The notes under the pieces are model-generated. The model was given only the letters and a program-made list of their open reading frames with translations. It had not been told where the DNA came from and searched no databases. A stretch of 7,879 nucleotides of DNA, from the NCBI GenBank assembly GCA_964546765.1, contig CAZJKV010000088.1:1-7879 (forward strand), given 5' to 3'. The position numbers and the translations under genes are program-made. Origin of the DNA: JAITWN01 sp964546765. GTDB lineage: Bacteria; Pseudomonadota; Gammaproteobacteria; SZUA-140. How positions within the stretch are numbered: position 1 is the first letter of the stretch; each line of letters opens with the position of its first letter. Of the stretch, positions 6,279 to 7,879 are shown one piece after another.

Positions 6279-7502
6279 TTACGGACCACCCCGCACCAGA
6301 CGGACCCGCAGGGCCGTCGTCTTGTAGCCGATCCCCGAGCCGCCGTCGGCGGCGAAGGTCCATGCCGCGTTGCCTACACCGACGTCGCCAGCGATGCCGG
6401 GATCGCCGGCATACGAAGCGCCGGTCCAGAAAAAGTGGAGCGCCCCGGTGTCCGGGAAATAGACCGGGTCGATCGCGGGGGCCGGACGCCCGTAGTGCAT
6501 GATCGAGCGCAGCTCTTCCCGCGTCGGCATGCGCCAGTCGTTCGCGCCGCAGAGCCCGGCGGCGTTGACGTCCGCGACGTATTTCTCGGTATCGCACCGC
6601 GCCGCGTCGAGGCAGGTGCCGCCGCTTTCGCTGCCGGGGCTGCCACCGTCGTTGACGCCGGCCGAACTGAACCAGCTATAGGTCCAGTCGCGATGCCGCA
6701 GGCGCGCGGCGTCATCGACCTTGACCTCCCAGACCAGACCGGTGACGTTGTCCCGCGTGCAGGCCCAGTTGGCGGGACCGGCGCCGAGCACCGCGCCCGG
6801 CGCCAGCACGGCGCCGCTGTTCGAGACCTTGGTGAAATCGAAACCAGCCTCTCCGGCGCCGGTCTTGCCGAGCGTGTTGGTCGCGTTGATCGCATCCTGA
6901 CGCGCAAGCGCGTCGCGTCCGAGGTCGCCGTCCTGCCCCGGCCATTCCAGTGCGGTACCGTCGCACCCCAGTTGCCTTTCGGCCGCCGTACCGGCGCGAT
7001 TGCGATGGACGGTATCCGAACACCAGTCGATGCCGGTGTCGTTGAGCGCCGGCTGCCCGATGACGGTCTCGCTGCACACGATATCGACGTCGACGACGTC
7101 GTCGTCCGGCATCGCGCCGTCGCGCCGGCTGACCTGGCACACCTGGCGCTGCGGCTGGACATCGACCTGGACGCGCCATGCAGCGCCCTCGGGCAATGCG
7201 GCGTCGAACGCATAGAACTGGCCGTTGCGGCTCGCATCCAGGTCCACCAGCGCCACCGTCGGCGTCGGTCTGAGGATGCCGGCGTCGTCTTCTTCGAGCA
7301 CCCGGAAATCATGATCGAGACGCACGACGATCTCCTCGTCGGCGGCGAGTCCGCTCAGCGTGCCCCCGATCGTGAAGGTCGCGACCGGCGGCACATCGAG
7401 ATCGTCCTCGTTGTTGCTGCCGGCCTTGCCGCAGGCGGCGATCAGGGCGGGAAGCAGGATGAAGGCCAGCGCCATCACGGCGCCGCGGGACCTCGGGGAC
7501 AT
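6279..7502 (-). CDS. Lipoprotein with Ig-like sandwich and C-terminal DUF1566 domain
   Basis: This is a 407-aa exported protein of unknown function. Residues 1-23 are a lipoprotein signal with the lipobox IAA-Cys24. The +2 residue is Gly, so outer-membrane sorting is expected. Residues 41-145 (FTIGGTLSGL... to VDVDIVC, with Cys122 and Cys143) match the small beta-sandwich repeat often seen in proteobacterial exported proteins (GGTVSGL...V.C pattern). Residues about 246-404 are a DUF1566 domain: TRDNVTGLVW, NDWRMPTREELRSIM, FFWTGASYAG, ALRVRLVRGGP. The middle part (150-245) is less recognisable and has two further Cys (161, 180). I chose the ATG at 7502 because GAGGA lies 7 nt upstream. The in-frame ATG at 7520 adds six residues with no ribosome site. 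A sigma70-like promoter lies about 50 nt upstream. DUF1566 domains occur in surface or fimbrial-associated proteins, but no function can be assigned. Confidence 0.88.
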   Translation of the reverse strand: MSPRSRGAVMALAFILLPALIAACGKAGSNNEDDLDVPPVATFTIGGTLSGLAADEEIVVRLDHDFRVLEEDDAGILRPTPTVALVDLDASRNGQFYAFDAALPEGAAWRVQVDVQPQRQVCQVSRRDGAMPDDDVVDVDIVCSETVIGQPALNDTGIDWCSDTVHRNRAGTAAERQLGCDGTALEWPGQDGDLGRDALARQDAINATNTLGKTGAGEAGFDFTKVSNSGAVLAPGAVLGAGPANWACTRDNVTGLVWEVKVDDAARLRHRDWTYSWFSSAGVNDGGSPGSESGGTCLDAARCDTEKYVADVNAAGLCGANDWRMPTREELRSIMHYGRPAPAIDPVYFPDTGALHFFWTGASYAGDPGIAGDVGVGNAAWTFAADGGSGIGYKTTALRVRLVRGGP

Positions 7503-7551
7503 GCGTGGTTCCTCGATCACCGTTTAACCCGGAATTCGTTGCGGTTCTGAA

Positions 7552-7580
7552 CTTTTACCGCGCAAGACGCACAGTGTCAA
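7552..7580 (-). promoter_or_regulatory. Sigma70-like promoter for the DUF1566 gene pair
   Basis: The minus strand has a perfect -35 TTGACA (7580-7575), a 17-nt spacer and TAAAAG (7557-7552), a 4/6 match to the -10 consensus. Transcription would start near 7545, giving a leader of about 43 nt that contains the GAGGA ribosome site. The -35 box lies inside the left arm of the inverted repeat at 7571-7618, so a bound repressor could block it. Confidence 0.55.
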
Positions 7581-7618
7581 CGGGCGCGGCAGGATCGGGC
7601 GACATCGTTGTACACTGT
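7571..7618. repeat. Imperfect inverted repeat in the divergent promoter region, possible operator
   Basis: ACAGTGTCAACG (7571-7582) is mirrored by CGTTGTACACTGT (7606-7618). The arms are reverse complements except for one extra base in the right arm, and they are 23 nt apart. The left arm covers the -35 box of the DUF1566 promoter. The right arm lies 50 nt before the hydrolase start and includes TACACT (7611-7616), a possible weak -10 for that gene. Either a regulator site or a chance match is possible. Confidence 0.4.
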
Positions 7619-7667
7619 CGGGACCGCCCCCCGGACGCACGCAGCCCAACCCGTCTCGATTCAATTC

Positions 7668-7879
7668 ATGCGCTCAGTCACCCGCCTCCTGACCCTCTGT
7701 GCATTTGTACTCGTGCTGGCCGCGTGCGCGGGACAGGCAAGCCGCGCATCCGTCGGCGACGGCCAAGCGCCGGAATGGGCGGGCGAGGTCGTCATCGCCG
7801 GGGATGGCTATCGCCTCCCGCTGCGACGCTGGGGTCCCGAGGATCCGCGCATCGTCGTGCTGGCGCTGCACGGCTTCAA
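7668..7879 (+). CDS. Lipoprotein alpha/beta hydrolase, lysophospholipase-like (5' part only)
   Basis: The frame opens at ATG 7668 and runs off the window after 70 full codons. Residues 1-19 are a lipoprotein signal ending in the lipobox LAA-Cys20, so the enzyme is probably membrane-anchored in the envelope. After a linker come VVIAGDGYRLPLRRWGP and then IVVLALHGF (62-70). This is the first beta-strands of an alpha/beta hydrolase followed by the His-Gly oxyanion-hole motif of the Hydrolase_4 / monoacylglycerol lipase / lysophospholipase group. The catalytic Ser, Asp and His lie beyond the edge and cannot be checked. No Shine-Dalgarno sequence is visible before the ATG and no other in-frame start lies nearby, so initiation may be weak or the leader unusual. 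It diverges from the DUF1566 genes. Confidence 0.8.
   Translation, partial: MRSVTRLLTLCAFVLVLAACAGQASRASVGDGQAPEWAGEVVIAGDGYRLPLRRWGPEDPRIVVLALHGF

Noticed and set aside
6246..7550. Plus-strand open frame of 434 codons opposite the DUF1566 lipoprotein gene
   Set aside because: The minus-strand product has a lipoprotein signal, domains, a ribosome site and a promoter. The plus-strand frame has none and is Arg/Asp/Val-rich shadow sequence.
7674..7871. Minus-strand open frame of 65 codons at the right edge
   Set aside because: It is antisense to the lipoprotein hydrolase start, which has a clear lipobox and His-Gly motif.

Overview
The window is GC-rich, roughly two-thirds G+C by eye. It has tightly packed minus-strand genes, stop/start overlaps, family I pyrophosphatase, RND efflux machinery with a periplasmic adaptor, and exported lipoproteins. 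This suggests a high-GC Gram-negative bacterium, probably a gammaproteobacterium. The genus is not readable from the sequence, and the phylum is inferred from the gene types. There are no RNA genes, insertion sequences or CRISPR arrays.

Layout, in the transcription order of the minus strand (right to left). (1) Two consecutive exported proteins carry DUF1566 (Lcl_C-like) domains: a 407-aa lipoprotein (7502-6279) and a 187-aa secreted protein (6278-5715). The stop of the first directly abuts the start of the second (TAAATG). A good sigma70-type promoter (TTGACA-17-TAAAAG) precedes them. (2) After a 219-bp leader with two strong Shine-Dalgarno sequences comes a complete family I inorganic pyrophosphatase (5495-4869). 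(3) After a 98-bp gap comes a three-gene efflux cluster: an HlyD/AcrA-type membrane fusion protein (4770-3694), an RND inner-membrane pump (3697-554, overlapping the former by ATGA), and a single-domain EamA/DMT transporter (513-73). A possible further gene may start at 73 through a TGATG overlap and run off the left edge.

On the plus strand only one gene is convincing. It is the 5' end of a lipoprotein alpha/beta hydrolase (7668 to the right edge), divergent from the DUF1566 pair. The 165-bp divergent spacer holds the DUF1566 promoter and an imperfect inverted repeat, one arm of which covers the -35 box.

How the genes work together: the adaptor and RND pump should form the inner-membrane and periplasmic parts of a proton-driven tripartite efflux system. 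No outer-membrane channel gene is present in the window, so a TolC-like partner would be encoded elsewhere. The pyrophosphatase is a housekeeping enzyme that probably has its own transcription. The DUF1566 proteins are envelope proteins of unknown function. Most of the window is ordinary chromosomal content, and I do not see a convincing undescribed system. The points most worth checking are the divergent inverted repeat, the two pyrophosphatase starts, the paired DUF1566 proteins and the RND proton-relay variant.
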